A DNA stretch of 64,000 nucleotides, from the NCBI RefSeq assembly GCF_000332295.1, contig NZ_KB235930.1, positions 2,375,395 to 2,439,394 on the forward strand, read 5' to 3'. The DNA is from Fortiea contorta PCC 7126 (lineage in GTDB: Bacteria; Cyanobacteriota; Cyanobacteriia; Cyanobacteriales; Nostocaceae). Of this stretch, positions 36,533-45,250 are shown piece after piece. The position numbers and the translations under genes were made by a program. Numbering within the stretch: position 1 is the first letter of the stretch; each line of letters begins with the position of its first letter. The notes beneath the pieces were generated by a model. It was not told the DNA's origin. It was given only the letters and a program-made list of their open reading frames with translations, and did no database searches.

Positions 36533-36963
36533 TTGCTTAATTTTCACCGATAAAACCTAAAAAATATAATTTTTAAAATTACGAATTAGCTGGGTATTAT
36601 GTCTTTTTAATTATTTTATTTACTAGCATAACATTAATCTAACCACAGATATTTGTTGTAAATTAAGAATTATTTCAATCTAACGTTTAGCAATTTTCAT
36701 AGATACAAAAACTATGAGTTAGCAAAGTGTTGCTAAGGCCTAGAACACGCCAATATCCTAAACCAATCAACAATTTAATTATATTCGACTTGGGACTGAG
36801 TTAATTGCATCGTGCAACAGCTATACTAAACGGATTTAAGAATTATCATTTAGCTAGCGTCTAGCCCCTAGCTCCTAGCCCCTAACCTCAATGAAATGTA
36901 TCATCATAAAACGAGAAACCTGACGCAAGAATCATATTTTTTATTGAGGTTGTTAAGAGTCAA
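36533..36963. other. Intergenic region before endonuclease V
   Basis: 431 nt, AT-rich. It holds a run of CTAG/CCCCTAG simple repeat words (about 36855-36890) of the kind found near 14350 and 62470. No coding frame or RNA gene was recognised. Confidence 0.5.
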
Positions 36964-37653
36964 ATGAAACTTCAGCCACATCATCCCTGGCCTCAAACTT
37001 TAGAGGAAGCAATAGCTATTCAAGAAGAGTTACGCCATCAGGTGATTATAGAAGACAAACTGCAATTACCTATCAAATATGTCGCTGGAGTTGATATGGG
37101 TTTTGCAGAGAATGGTACGATTAGCCGTGCAGCTGTGGCGGTGCTGAGTTTTCCTGATTTGCAATTGGTGGAAACGAGCGTCGCTTATCGTCCTACCAGT
37201 TTTCCTTATATTCCGGGGTTTCTCTCTTTTAGAGAAATTCCGGCTGTGCTTGATGCTCTAGAAAAGATAAAAATCATACCAGAGATGATTCTGTGTGACG
37301 GTCAAGGGATTGCTCATCCTCGCAGATTGGGTATAGCTAGTCATCTGGGTGTCATCCTGGATATGACTACAATTGGTGTGGCAAAATCTTTGCTAATTGG
37401 TAAGCATCAAGAGTTACCAGAAATTAAGGGTAGTTGGCAACCATTAATACATCAAGGTGAAACTATAGGTGCAGTTTTGCGATCGCGCACTGGTGTCAAA
37501 CCTCTATATGTCTCCAGTGGTCATCGCATCAGTCTTACCACGGCAATTGACTATGTACTCCGTTGCACGCCAAAATATCGATTGCCAGAAACTACGCGCA
37601 TAGCAGATAAGATTGCGTCTGCAAGAACTATGGGGGGTGAAGTGGTTGGTTGA
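36964..37653 (+). CDS. nfi: Endonuclease V (deoxyinosine 3' endonuclease)
   Basis: A 229-aa DNA repair nuclease that nicks the second phosphodiester bond 3' of deoxyinosine. Catalytic acidic residues are in place: Asp44 (AGVDMGF), Glu91 (SFREIPA) and Asp112 (LCDGQGIAHPRRLG). The PYIPG wedge motif at about 81-85, which recognises the lesion, is intact. Length matches bacterial Nfi. It is apparently monocistronic. Confidence 0.96.
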   Translation: MKLQPHHPWPQTLEEAIAIQEELRHQVIIEDKLQLPIKYVAGVDMGFAENGTISRAAVAVLSFPDLQLVETSVAYRPTSFPYIPGFLSFREIPAVLDALEKIKIIPEMILCDGQGIAHPRRLGIASHLGVILDMTTIGVAKSLLIGKHQELPEIKGSWQPLIHQGETIGAVLRSRTGVKPLYVSSGHRISLTTAIDYVLRCTPKYRLPETTRIADKIASARTMGGEVVG

Positions 37654-37790
37654 CACTCTGCTGTCAGGGGATTCTCGATGTTGTTTTGTGGGAATTTTTT
37701 TTTAAATACTTGCCTGCTACTGCTCAATCGTGTTAGGAATCGCACAGATAGGAGTTGAAGTAGCTAAAAAAGAGTTACTAAGTTAGAACA

Positions 37791-38372
37791 ATGAACGCAC
37801 TAACTTTACAGTGGCACGATGCAGGGCAAGATTACACTCAGCAGATTTCTGAGAAACAATCAAGCAAAAATCCCGGTACAGTCCGCATTGGTCGAGATCC
37901 TCAGCAGTGTGATATTGTTTTAAGCGATCGCACAGTATCTGGACTACACGTGGAAATATTTTTTCATGCCGATCAACAAAAATTTTATATTAGAAACCTA
38001 CGCCAACCAAATCCACCTCTAATAGATGGACAACAACTGTTTCAGGGAGAAGTGCCTTTAAAACAGGGTAGTGTGATTTATCTGGGACAAATGGAACTTA
38101 AAGTCACTGCTGTAGCAATCAACAGTTTTCCAGAAACGATTATAGCCCCGACCAAACCGCCAACGCCCCGTATACATCACCCCCACCCACCAACGCCCCG
38201 TATACTCCACCCCCACCCACCCACACCTCCTGTATCATCACCAGGGGTTTATGGTTTGGAGTGTCCTAAATGTCATAAAATTTCTCCCGTGGAGAAACTG
38301 CAAGAAGGCTGTCCTTGGTGTGGAACATCTTTAGCTGCAGCAGTTAGTGTATTAGTTACACAAGGTCATTAG
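37791..38372 (+). CDS. FHA-domain protein with C-terminal zinc ribbon
   Basis: A 193-aa protein. The FHA domain (about 20-105) shows IGRDPQQCDIVLSDRTVSGLHVEI, the phosphothreonine-binding core with GR, S and H/N-like positions, and NPPLIDGQQL. A Pro/His-rich linker (about 124-150) comes from a duplicated DNA segment. The C-terminus has CPKC...CPWC, a four-cysteine zinc ribbon. It is probably a phosphopeptide-binding adaptor for a Ser/Thr kinase pathway. No kinase is adjacent. Confidence 0.88.
   Translation: MNALTLQWHDAGQDYTQQISEKQSSKNPGTVRIGRDPQQCDIVLSDRTVSGLHVEIFFHADQQKFYIRNLRQPNPPLIDGQQLFQGEVPLKQGSVIYLGQMELKVTAVAINSFPETIIAPTKPPTPRIHHPHPPTPRILHPHPPTPPVSSPGVYGLECPKCHKISPVEKLQEGCPWCGTSLAAAVSVLVTQGH
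38155..38230 (+). repeat. In-frame direct repeat in the FHA protein linker
   Basis: CCAACGCCCCGTATA followed by a C/A-rich CACCCCCACCCAC tract is present twice and a third time partly. It encodes PTPRI/L-HHPHPP repeats between the FHA domain and the zinc ribbon. Confidence 0.85.
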
Positions 38373-38496
38373 TAGATTAGGGATAGGGAGGTGACGGTCT
38401 ATCACTTCTTTGTTTGTCAGTTGTGTCACCTCCTGAACCGATACTAAAAAATATACCTAAGTCAGAAAAGAGCGCCCCACTAGTCAAACCCTAGTA

Positions 38497-38755
38497 TTAA
38501 CTCTTTATTCCCGTAACAATAAACCCTGGAAAACCTGCTAAAAAATGCCCTTCTTCGTGCATTTTTTTTAACTGATTTACCCATTGATTTAAGTCTGATT
38601 CTGATATAACTTTTTGGTTAATCGCTTGCTCTAAAATTCCATGACAAACCCACATAAAAAAATCATATGATGCCATATTAGTGTGGGTCACAAAAGAGAT
38701 GTTGCTTAAACCTAATTCTTCAAATATTTCGGTGCGAATTTTCACCACGTCGCCG
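38497..38755 (-). pseudogene. C-terminal fragment of a SAM-dependent methyltransferase
   Basis: Reads KIRTEIFEELGLSNISFVTHTNMASYDFFMWVCHG and ends AGFPGFIVTGIKS, which resembles the tail of class I SAM-dependent methyltransferases. No SAM-binding N-terminal domain is present: instead the sequence runs directly, in another frame, into the truncated chorismate enzyme. It is best explained as what is left after a deletion fused two genes. The family assignment of the fragment is moderately sure. Confidence 0.6.
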
Positions 38756-39538
38756 TGTACCAGCCAACGGATTGGTAATAACAAATCCTTGATTGTCTAT
38801 TTGCATCAATATTTCGGGACTAAAGCCTACAGCACGTACATCTCCTATATTTAGACAATATGAACGGGCAGAGTTATTAACTTTCGTTCCCGCTATATAG
38901 GTTTTAAGAACGTCCAGATCTCCTTTTATCTTTACAGAATGAGAAAGTATGGCTTTTTGTAACTTACCAGCTTGAATAGCTTGAATCAGAACATCTACTT
39001 TATGTTGATAATCTTCTCGCTCTTTATCAGTAAAATTGATTGATATAGGTGTTGAAACTAAATCTGTTAATTGGTTATTGACTGATAACAATTTTTTGAT
39101 TTTATCTAGGGATTTTATGCTTTTAATTTTTATTTTTTCTCTAGTAATGTGAATTTCGATTTCTGGTACAATAAAACATAAAAGTGGTTGTTGAATTGCT
39201 TTAGAATAGCTTGAGTAGAAGCGAATTATATCAAAAGCAATATAGCCGTAAGCCGTCCAATCTACAATTGGTAAAGACGCTAATAAGGATTCTATTTGTT
39301 TTAATGGATCGCTAATAGGTAATGACAACTTTTTTTCTGTATCTTCTAATAAGACTGCATCTAAGGTTACTGATACCTTAAATAACACATTACCAGCAAT
39401 ACGCACTTCGTCCCGATCTTGATAAAGAATATAATCAGAAATAACACCTTCTTGAAGCAAATTTTGCAACACAATAATAGGATTATTTTCTCCTGTTAAA
39501 AATACTTCTGCGTACTCATATGTTTGTGTTTCGCTCAT
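38745..39538 (-). pseudogene. Truncated salicylate synthase-like chorismate-utilising enzyme
   Basis: About 265 residues of a normally 430-460-aa enzyme of the MbtI/Irp9/TrpE superfamily. Seen are WTAYGYIAFDIIRFY (about 95-109), FTDKEREDYQHKVDVLIQAIQAGKLQKAILSHSV (about 169-202) and the start of the active site, VRAVGFSPEILMQ...ITNPLAGTRRRG. Everything after the TRRRG motif (metal-binding and C-terminal catalytic residues) is missing. The frame stops at 38720 after a few junk codons, and a methyltransferase tail follows in another frame. Not expected to be active. The N-terminal style favours salicylate synthase over anthranilate synthase, and no siderophore genes are nearby. Confidence 0.7.
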
Positions 39539-39634
39539 TAAATTTTCTGGTGATTAATGTATGTTTTAGGTAGTAAACGGCTATTTTCGCAGATTTCACC
39601 TACGGTGATACTACTTTTTAATTTTCTCATCCCT

Positions 39635-39773
39635 TTACGGATAGATAGCCAGGACTTTACCTTTATAAGGGCACTTAAAAGGTTTAGCGATTGTTTTATT
39701 AAAGTAATCGATAAGTTCTAAAATTCGGTTTCTGAAGTCATCCAAACCTTTAAAACTAGCACTCTTCAATTGA
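39635..39773 (-). mobile_element. IS630-family transposase C-terminal remnant
   Basis: Reading the minus strand gives NQLKSASFKGLDDFRNRILE, then LIDYFNKTIAKPFKCPYKGK and a stop (39635-39637). This matches the conserved end of IS630-type DDE transposases (I-x-x-F-I-D-Y-x-N-x-T-x-A-K-P-F-K-W-x-Y). It is too short and headless to be active. It begins immediately after the DUF3598 stop and lies upstream of the truncated chorismate-enzyme gene, so it probably marks the rearrangement that eroded this patch. Confidence 0.75.
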
Positions 39774-40586
39774 TTACACCTTTTGTTCCGTCACCAAAGT
39801 TAAACTCACCCATTCGCCTTTTTCGTTATAGTTGCGAATCATGCGCTGGCGCAGATTTGGTTGAATTAACCAACCTGCTTCTAAAAATAAAGGTTGACGG
39901 GGCTGGATTTGTAAGGGTGAAGTTGCAGAAGCGCCGCTAGGTAAGAGTAAAATTTGCACTGGGTTGGGCGAATTTTCCTCAAAAATAATTGTTGCACCTT
40001 TGATTGTGCCGGTTGAGGTAATTGTACGATCGCTAAAACTCAAACTTTGAATTAATCGCCCTGACTGGTCTAATTTTAGTTGGAGGTTTGTAGAATAAGT
40101 CTGTGGCGATCGCCAATCGGGATATATTGTAGTGGCTTCACCTCGCCATTCTCCCAACAAGTCATCAATCTGCAAGGGTGGGGTTTCTACTTTATCAGTT
40201 CCAGCTAAATGTTCTCTAATTAAAGTAACTCTGTCTAGCTGACCATTTTTCTCAAAAATTTGCACCAGACGGGAACGGCGATTTTCATGAATTAATGCCA
40301 ATTCTGCACCAAATATGGTAAAAGGGGCTAATTGCACTGAACCTTGACAAAAGGCGCCGCTTTCAAAAAACTGAATCCCGCCACCACTGATAGATGTATA
40401 CTCTAAAACAACATCCTTTTGCCCTTCACGACACAAAGTCAGGCGGATTTGTTGCTGTTCATGCAACTTTTCTAGTGTCAAACGACTAGGAACATCGTTG
40501 AGCAATTCACCTTGAGGCGAAAACAAAGTAAACGAACCTTCCCAGGTACCGATATTTTGCAGAAAACATTCCCATTGAGATTTCAT
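39774..40586 (-). CDS. DUF3598 family protein
   Basis: A 270-aa cyanobacterial protein with two repeated beta-rich, lipocalin-like halves: W-x-x-F-L-x-N-x-G-x-W-x-G-S-F near the N-terminus and LLGEWRGEATTIYPDWRSP near 142-160. Function is unknown. Calycin-like folds of this kind bind small hydrophobic ligands. There is no signal peptide. Its stop abuts the transposase remnant, suggesting the insertion landed just downstream without damage. Confidence 0.82.
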   Translation of the reverse strand: MKSQWECFLQNIGTWEGSFTLFSPQGELLNDVPSRLTLEKLHEQQQIRLTLCREGQKDVVLEYTSISGGGIQFFESGAFCQGSVQLAPFTIFGAELALIHENRRSRLVQIFEKNGQLDRVTLIREHLAGTDKVETPPLQIDDLLGEWRGEATTIYPDWRSPQTYSTNLQLKLDQSGRLIQSLSFSDRTITSTGTIKGATIIFEENSPNPVQILLLPSGASATSPLQIQPRQPLFLEAGWLIQPNLRQRMIRNYNEKGEWVSLTLVTEQKV

Positions 40587-40649
40587 AGTAATTTGTTATG
40601 CGTAATTCAGAAATTCAGACTAGATCAACTTCCTTTGGGAGAGGGGACA

Positions 40650-40701
40650 GTAAGGTATACCCGTACGGGCGAACGGTAAGGTATACCCGTACGGGCGAAC
40701 A
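40650..40701. repeat. Tandem duplication, 2 x 26 bp
   Basis: A 26-nt unit beginning GTAAGGTATACCCGTACG occurs at 40650-40675 and 40676-40701 with one difference. It overlaps the palindrome at 40693-40712 and lies between ftsX and the DUF3598 gene. Confidence 0.85.
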
Positions 40702-40712
40702 ACCGTTCGCCC
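40693..40712. repeat. Palindromic repeat GGGCGAAC-AACC-GTTCGCCC
   Basis: A perfect 8-bp stem with a 4-nt loop. An identical copy lies at 60932-60951 and a half copy at about 19247-19255. It is a dispersed palindrome, in ftsX upstream/downstream space rather than in a gene. Confidence 0.85.
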
Positions 40713-40767
40713 CTACCTGTTCATTCCCTGTTCCCTAGTCCCTAATCCCTATTCCCCTGAATTAGAA

Positions 40768-41667
40768 CTATTTGGCAAAACGGCGAACAGCAAGTAAGCT
40801 CCCCATTAATCCTACACCTGCACCAAAACCTAAGAGAATCAGTGGTAATAATAAGATTTGTGCAGTGGTGAGTTGTAAGCCATTAGTAATAAATTGGATA
40901 AATTCTGGTTGGTTGACCAGCATTTGATTGAGAAACTGTTGAATCACACAGAGCAAACTCCAAGCGATCGCTCCACCAACTAAGCCAAAAGCGATACCTT
41001 GCAAAATAAAAGGTAAGTAAATCCAAGTAGAAGTAGCACCAACAAGCTGCATAATTTCGATTTCCTGGCGTCGCGCCATGACAATCAAACGGATGGTGGT
41101 ATTTGTCACAGCGATCGCTGTTAAAGTCAAAATGATTGTTATGGTCAAAGTTACCCACTTCCAGCCTTGATGCAATTGGGCTACCTGTTTAACGGCTTCA
41201 TCCACATACTGCACTACCTCGACTCCTGGTAACTTTGCTAACTGGGTGGCTAAAGTGGGTACAGCCTGAGAGTTGCTAGCTTTCACCTGCAACTCATCCA
41301 CCAGCGGATTTTCCCCTAACTGTAAAGTAGCACTCTCAACATCAGCAATTCTCAATTCTTGAACTAACTTAGTCCAAGCTTCCTGTTTAGGAATCGTTTG
41401 CAATTCCACGACCTCTGGCATTTTTGCTACCAGTGGCGCAATAGTTTCCGCCTCTGTCCTCCCATCCAGATAAACTGAAACCTGCAATTGATTACCGAAC
41501 TGATTGAGCAACTTTTCTACTTGCCAAGATGTCTGCAAACTCAACCCACATAGGAACAGTAGCACCGTTACAGTACTCACTGCTGCCCAATTCATCCAAC
41601 CCCCCCGCAGTAACCCCAGGAAAGTTTCTTTGAGCAAATAATCGAGTTGAGTAAAAATTTTTAACAC
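40768..41667 (-). CDS. ftsX: Cell division protein FtsX-like ABC permease
   Basis: A 299-aa protein with one N-terminal helix (about 24-46), an extracellular domain with SVYLDGRTEAETIAPLV, and three C-terminal helices in the FtsX fold (VTLTITIILTLTAIAVTNTTIRLIVMARRQEIEIMQLVGATSTWIYLPF...). FtsX works with FtsE to control peptidoglycan hydrolases at division. FtsE is not adjacent here. The length and topology are typical of the Gram-negative/cyanobacterial form. Confidence 0.92.
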   Translation of the reverse strand: MLKIFTQLDYLLKETFLGLLRGGWMNWAAVSTVTVLLFLCGLSLQTSWQVEKLLNQFGNQLQVSVYLDGRTEAETIAPLVAKMPEVVELQTIPKQEAWTKLVQELRIADVESATLQLGENPLVDELQVKASNSQAVPTLATQLAKLPGVEVVQYVDEAVKQVAQLHQGWKWVTLTITIILTLTAIAVTNTTIRLIVMARRQEIEIMQLVGATSTWIYLPFILQGIAFGLVGGAIAWSLLCVIQQFLNQMLVNQPEFIQFITNGLQLTTAQILLLPLILLGFGAGVGLMGSLLAVRRFAK

Positions 41668-41690
41668 ACATTACTCCTGTCAAACACTAT

Positions 41691-41777
41691 AAGGTAACTA
41701 AACAGAATTAATTACACAATTTTTTTGCTATTCCTTATTCCCTTTCTCCACCAATGAATTTAATTTTGTGTAACTAC
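41691..41777. repeat. Miniature inverted-repeat element, copy 2
   Basis: 87 bp upstream of ftsX. The ends GTAACTAAACAGAATTAA and TTAATTTTGTGTAACTAC match as inverted repeats at 14 of 18 positions. The whole is related to the element at 35771-35854, including the TTCCCT-containing centre. Confidence 0.75.
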
Positions 41778-41811
41778 TGGTTCATCGCCTTAAATCTGAG
41801 TAAATAAATGT

Positions 41812-41869
41812 GTTTGTAGTGAGGACTAAAGTCCCCGAATTTGAAAGCACTAAAGTGCTGACTACGAAC
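41812..41869. repeat. Nested palindrome element
   Basis: GTTTGTAGT (41812-41820) pairs with ACTACGAAC (41861-41869). Inside are two perfect small hairpins, GGACT-AA-AGTCC (41823-41834) and AGCACT-AA-AGTGCT (41846-41859). This gives a cloverleaf-like fold. It is a dispersed repeat style known from Nostocales intergenic regions. Confidence 0.75.
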
Positions 41870-41877
41870 TCATCAAA

Positions 41878-41914
41878 ATTAATGGGACAGACCACTAGGG
41901 TCTGTGTCATTAAT
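41878..41914. repeat. Hairpin ATTAATG..ACAGACC / GGTCTGT..CATTAAT
   Basis: Near-perfect inverted repeat with a 5-nt loop between the ftsX promoter area and the ctpA stop. The TAATGGGACAGACCA arm also occurs at 19273-19287. It may serve as a terminator for the minus-strand ctpA, which ends at 41959, or be a mobile palindrome. Confidence 0.7.
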
Positions 41915-41958
41915 CTTAAAAAGCTGCAGTTACCGTACAAGTTTCTTTATTTCATCCT

Positions 41959-43206
41959 TCATCCTGCCGATTTTCCTGTCAACAACTCCATCGCCGCTTG
42001 ATATTGTTGATCGGCATTGGTAGCAATTTGTTCACGGGTAATTGCTTCTTGGGCAATCACTTTGTCTGGCTTAATACCTAACTTGTTAATATCTCGGTGT
42101 TTAGGGGTTTCATATTTAGCAATTGTCACCGCCAAACCAGAACCATCAGATAATTCAAATAAAGATTGAATTAAACCCTTACCAAAAGTAGTTTCACCTA
42201 CCAACTGAGCGCGACCGTTATCTTGCAATGCACCAGCCAGAATCTCGCTAGCACTCGCGGTTCCTTGATTGACTAAAACAACCAACGGGTCTTGTGTGAG
42301 TGCAGGCCCAAAGGCTTCAAAACTGCCCTCAATTCCTTGTCGGTTCACAGTGTAAACTATAGTTCCTGAATCCAACCAGAAGCGAGCAATTTCCACTCCA
42401 GCTTGTAACAGCCCACCAGGATTATTTCGCAAATCGAGAATATAGCCAGCAGCACCTTTTTTTTCTAGATTAGTAATAGCGTGAGCTAATTCCATTGCCG
42501 CATTGGCGCTAAATTGATTCAGCCGAATGTAACCCACAGGCTGATTATCCGGGGAAGAACGCAACTCTGCTACTACAGGATTTAGAGCAATGCGATCGCG
42601 TGTCACCCTCACTTCTCTTTCTCCCTCTCCATCCCGTTCAATCAACAAAGTTACAAAACTACCGATAGGCCCGCGCATCCTAGCTGCAGCTTCATCAAGA
42701 GTCAGATTTTGTGTAGCTATCCCCTCAATTTTAACAATGCGATCGCGCGGTCTAATCCCGGCTTTATCTGCCGGCGAACCTGCTATTGGTGTAATCACCT
42801 CTAACTTACCTGTTTGGGAATTCAGCGCAATTTGCAAGCCCACACCCGTCAATTCTCCAGAAGTATTCACCTGCAAACTGCGGTACTGTTCCGGATCTAA
42901 AAAGCGAGTGAAAGGATCATCCAAGCTCTTGAGCATCTTTTGAATTGCTTGATAAGCTGCTTGATTGTTGTCAAAAGAAGCTGACAACGTTTTTTGCCTC
43001 ACCGCAGCCCAGTTTTGATGATTAAACGTCTCATCTAGATAAGTACGATTGACAATTCGCCATACTTCTGAAACCAGCTTTTGTTCTGTCGTCAAAGCCG
43101 CAGCCGGCGACACCAATGCTCCCAGCCCCAACCAAAATGCCATTAACAACGAAAATCCTAGCCGCCAAAATTGTTTGTGCATGAACAAGCCCATTGTGAA
43201 TTCCAC
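41959..43206 (-). CDS. ctpA: Carboxyl-terminal processing protease CtpA
   Basis: A 415-aa S41 serine protease that trims the C-terminal extension of the photosystem II D1 precursor in the thylakoid lumen. Order: signal peptide (about 9-38, cleaved near ALVSPAAALT), N-terminal helical region, PDZ domain (about 115-195), and protease domain with catalytic Ser318 (GTASASEI) and Lys343 (TFGKGLIQS), 25 residues apart as in known Ctp enzymes. It is divergent from petB across about 396 nt, an arrangement common in cyanobacteria. The first ATG is used, but MHKQFW (Met9) is also a plausible start. Confidence 0.95.
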   Translation of the reverse strand: MEFTMGLFMHKQFWRLGFSLLMAFWLGLGALVSPAAALTTEQKLVSEVWRIVNRTYLDETFNHQNWAAVRQKTLSASFDNNQAAYQAIQKMLKSLDDPFTRFLDPEQYRSLQVNTSGELTGVGLQIALNSQTGKLEVITPIAGSPADKAGIRPRDRIVKIEGIATQNLTLDEAAARMRGPIGSFVTLLIERDGEGEREVRVTRDRIALNPVVAELRSSPDNQPVGYIRLNQFSANAAMELAHAITNLEKKGAAGYILDLRNNPGGLLQAGVEIARFWLDSGTIVYTVNRQGIEGSFEAFGPALTQDPLVVLVNQGTASASEILAGALQDNGRAQLVGETTFGKGLIQSLFELSDGSGLAVTIAKYETPKHRDINKLGIKPDKVIAQEAITREQIATNADQQYQAAMELLTGKSAG

Positions 43207-43602
43207 TTCAACCCAAATTGTCTAGAACTGCCGAGTTGCTTTGTTTTTGATGAAATCTATCTCTCGATTATGTTACTTTTTTTATAGAAGTAGTGCATTG
43301 GTCTTATCAAGTTGTTAAGTCAACTGATTCCATTGCATCCCACTCAACAAACGATAAGATCTACTTTGTGTCCACCTTTTTAGTGTTGGGTTGCAAAGAG
43401 AACGCAATACATAAAATGTTTACAGAGTGTTAAGTTTATTAAACTTCTTCTCACTCTGGAACCTCACCAGCAAGGAACACAACGCCTCTTTGCTAAAATC
43501 CCAAAACCATCAATTGGGATAGAAGTCTCAGCAGCAGCTACCGCTGTTCAGAACTCCGGTGAACTGATCAACCGCAACCGATTCTTAGGAACTTAAGATT
43601 GT
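43207..43602. other. Divergent ctpA-petB promoter region
   Basis: 396 nt without coding sequence. A short perfect palindrome, AAGTTT-ATT-AAACTT, lies at about 43432-43446. Promoters for petB-petD and ctpA must lie here. No operator was identified. Confidence 0.55.
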
Positions 43603-44250
43603 ATGGCCAACGTTTACGACTGGTTTGAGGAACGCTTGGAAATTCAGGCCCTCGCTGAGGATGTCACTAGCAAGTACGTCCCTCCCCATGTCAACATCTT
43701 CTACTGTCTGGGTGGCATTACCCTAGTTTGCTTTCTCATCCAGTTTGCCACTGGATTTGCCATGACGTTCTACTACAGGCCAACAGTCGCCGAAGCATAC
43801 ACCTCCGTACAGTACATCATGACTGACGTGAACTTCGGCTGGCTAATTCGCTCCATCCACCGCTGGTCTGCCAGCATGATGGTGCTGATGATGATTTTGC
43901 ACGTCTTCCGTGTTTACCTGACAGGCGGCTTCAAAAAGCCCCGCGAATTGACCTGGGTCAGCGGTGTGATCTTAGCCGTAATCACCGTTTCCTTTGGTGT
44001 AACAGGCTACTCTCTACCTTGGGATCAAGTAGGCTACTGGGCGGTGAAAATCGTCAGCGGCGTACCAGAAGCAATCCCTGTAGTCGGCGTTTTAATCTCC
44101 GATTTGTTGCGCGGTGGTTCCAGTGTTGGACAAGCAACACTGACTCGTTATTACAGCGCCCACACATTTGTACTCCCCTGGTTAATAGCGGTCTTCATGC
44201 TATTCCACTTCTTGATGATCCGCAAACAAGGAATTTCCGGCCCCTTGTAA
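43603..44250 (+). CDS. petB: Cytochrome b6
   Basis: A 215-aa, four-helix thylakoid membrane subunit of the cytochrome b6f complex, the electron carrier between plastoquinol and plastocyanin/cytochrome c6. All expected cofactor ligands are present: His86 and His187, His100 and His202 for the two b hemes, and Cys35 for the covalent c-type heme ci. Length equals the standard 215 residues. petD follows after a 254-nt structured spacer. Confidence 0.98.
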   Translation: MANVYDWFEERLEIQALAEDVTSKYVPPHVNIFYCLGGITLVCFLIQFATGFAMTFYYRPTVAEAYTSVQYIMTDVNFGWLIRSIHRWSASMMVLMMILHVFRVYLTGGFKKPRELTWVSGVILAVITVSFGVTGYSLPWDQVGYWAVKIVSGVPEAIPVVGVLISDLLRGGSSVGQATLTRYYSAHTFVLPWLIAVFMLFHFLMIRKQGISGPL

Positions 44251-44374
44251 TGTCAACCCCAGCCGAAAAAGGCTAAAGCGGCATTTCCAAGATAGAGTTG
44301 TTTGTTTTAAACTTAGGAAATTGAGAAATAAACAATTCATAAGCGACAAAACAGCAAAAACTTCTATCTCAACT

Positions 44375-44459
44375 GAAAGCTGTCAGCATATCCCACCCAG
44401 CTAACCAAAAGATTTTGCAACAGCGTCTGTGTGTCAGCAAGAGATGGCTAACAGCTTTC
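44375..44459. promoter_or_regulatory. Inverted repeat in the petB-petD spacer
   Basis: GAAAGCTGTCAGC (44375-44387) pairs with GCTAACAGCTTTC (44447-44459) at 12 of 13 positions, enclosing about 59 nt, and ends 45 nt before the petD start. It could be an RNA processing or stability structure, or an attenuator. It is a weak call as to role, but the pairing itself is clear. Confidence 0.55.
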
Positions 44460-44504
44460 ATAAAATGCCTAAACTCAAACTCAAGCAGGAGCGCACCATA
44501 AACA

Positions 44505-44987
44505 ATGGCAACACAAAAAAAACCTGATCTTAGCGATCCTCTATTAAGAGCTAAACTGGCGAAAGGCATGGGCCATAACTACTACGGCGAACCCGCCTGG
44601 CCTAATGACCTATTGTACGTGTTTCCCATCGTCATCATGGGCTCATTCGCGTGCATCGTGGCTCTAGCAGTCCTAGACCCAGCTTTAACAGGCGAGCCAG
44701 CTAATCCTTTCGCTACACCACTAGAAATTTTGCCAGAGTGGTACTTGTACCCAGTTTTCCAGATTTTGCGATCGCTGCCTAACAAACTCCTAGGAGTATT
44801 GGCAATGGCTTCAGTACCTTTGGGACTGATTCTCGTGCCCTTTATCGAGAACGTCAATAAGTTCCAAAATCCTTTCCGTCGTCCAGTTGCCACCACAGTA
44901 TTCTTATTTGGCACAATTGTTACTCTGTGGCTAGGTATTGGTGCTGCATTACCACTAGATAAATCTCTGACCTTGGGGCTATTCTAA
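44505..44987 (+). CDS. petD: Cytochrome b6f complex subunit IV
   Basis: A 160-aa three-helix protein with [11 protein letters not shown] (PEWY at 77-80, the quinol oxidation loop) and standard length. It completes the cytochrome b-like core with PetB in the thylakoid membrane. It starts with [12 protein letters not shown], typical of the family. Confidence 0.98.
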   Translation: MATQKKPDLSDPLLRAKLAKGMGHNYYGEPAWPNDLLYVFPIVIMGSFACIVALAVLDPALTGEPANPFATPLEILPEWYLYPVFQILRSLPNKLLGVLAMASVPLGLILVPFIENVNKFQNPFRRPVATTVFLFGTIVTLWLGIGAALPLDKSLTLGLF

Positions 44988-45006
44988 ATCAGTCTCCATA
45001 GAGCAC

Positions 45007-45112
45007 TTGACGCCTGTTAGTTTCAAGAGCACATGCTAAAGTTATGAGTAGTATCAGGTGCTGCTCATACTTTCTTTTAGAAGTGCTGTTGAGAATAATC
45101 AACAGGCGTCAA
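45007..45112. repeat. 106-bp inverted-repeat element with nested stems after petD
   Basis: TTGACGCCTGTT (45007-45018) is the exact reverse complement of AACAGGCGTCAA (45101-45112). Inner segments also pair: GAGCAC near 45026 with GTGCT near 45083, and TATGAGTAG near 45043 with CTGCTCATA near 45060. As RNA this would be one long interrupted hairpin. It may act as the petBD terminator, or it may be a miniature transposable element. Confidence 0.7.
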
Positions 45113-45250
45113 TTTTAGTAATATTAAGATTGGATCTGGGATATTTAGTTTTGGACAAACAAAGGTTACAAAACCTCAAACCTTCAAATAGTTACAAATA
45201 TAAGCAATTTTCCATCACACATCACTTACCTATTATTGAAGTCAAGGTCA

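Noticed and set aside
36533-36963. Possible tRNA or small RNA in the spacer
   Set aside because: No T-loop-like GTTCRAATC or acceptor pairing could be found on either strand.
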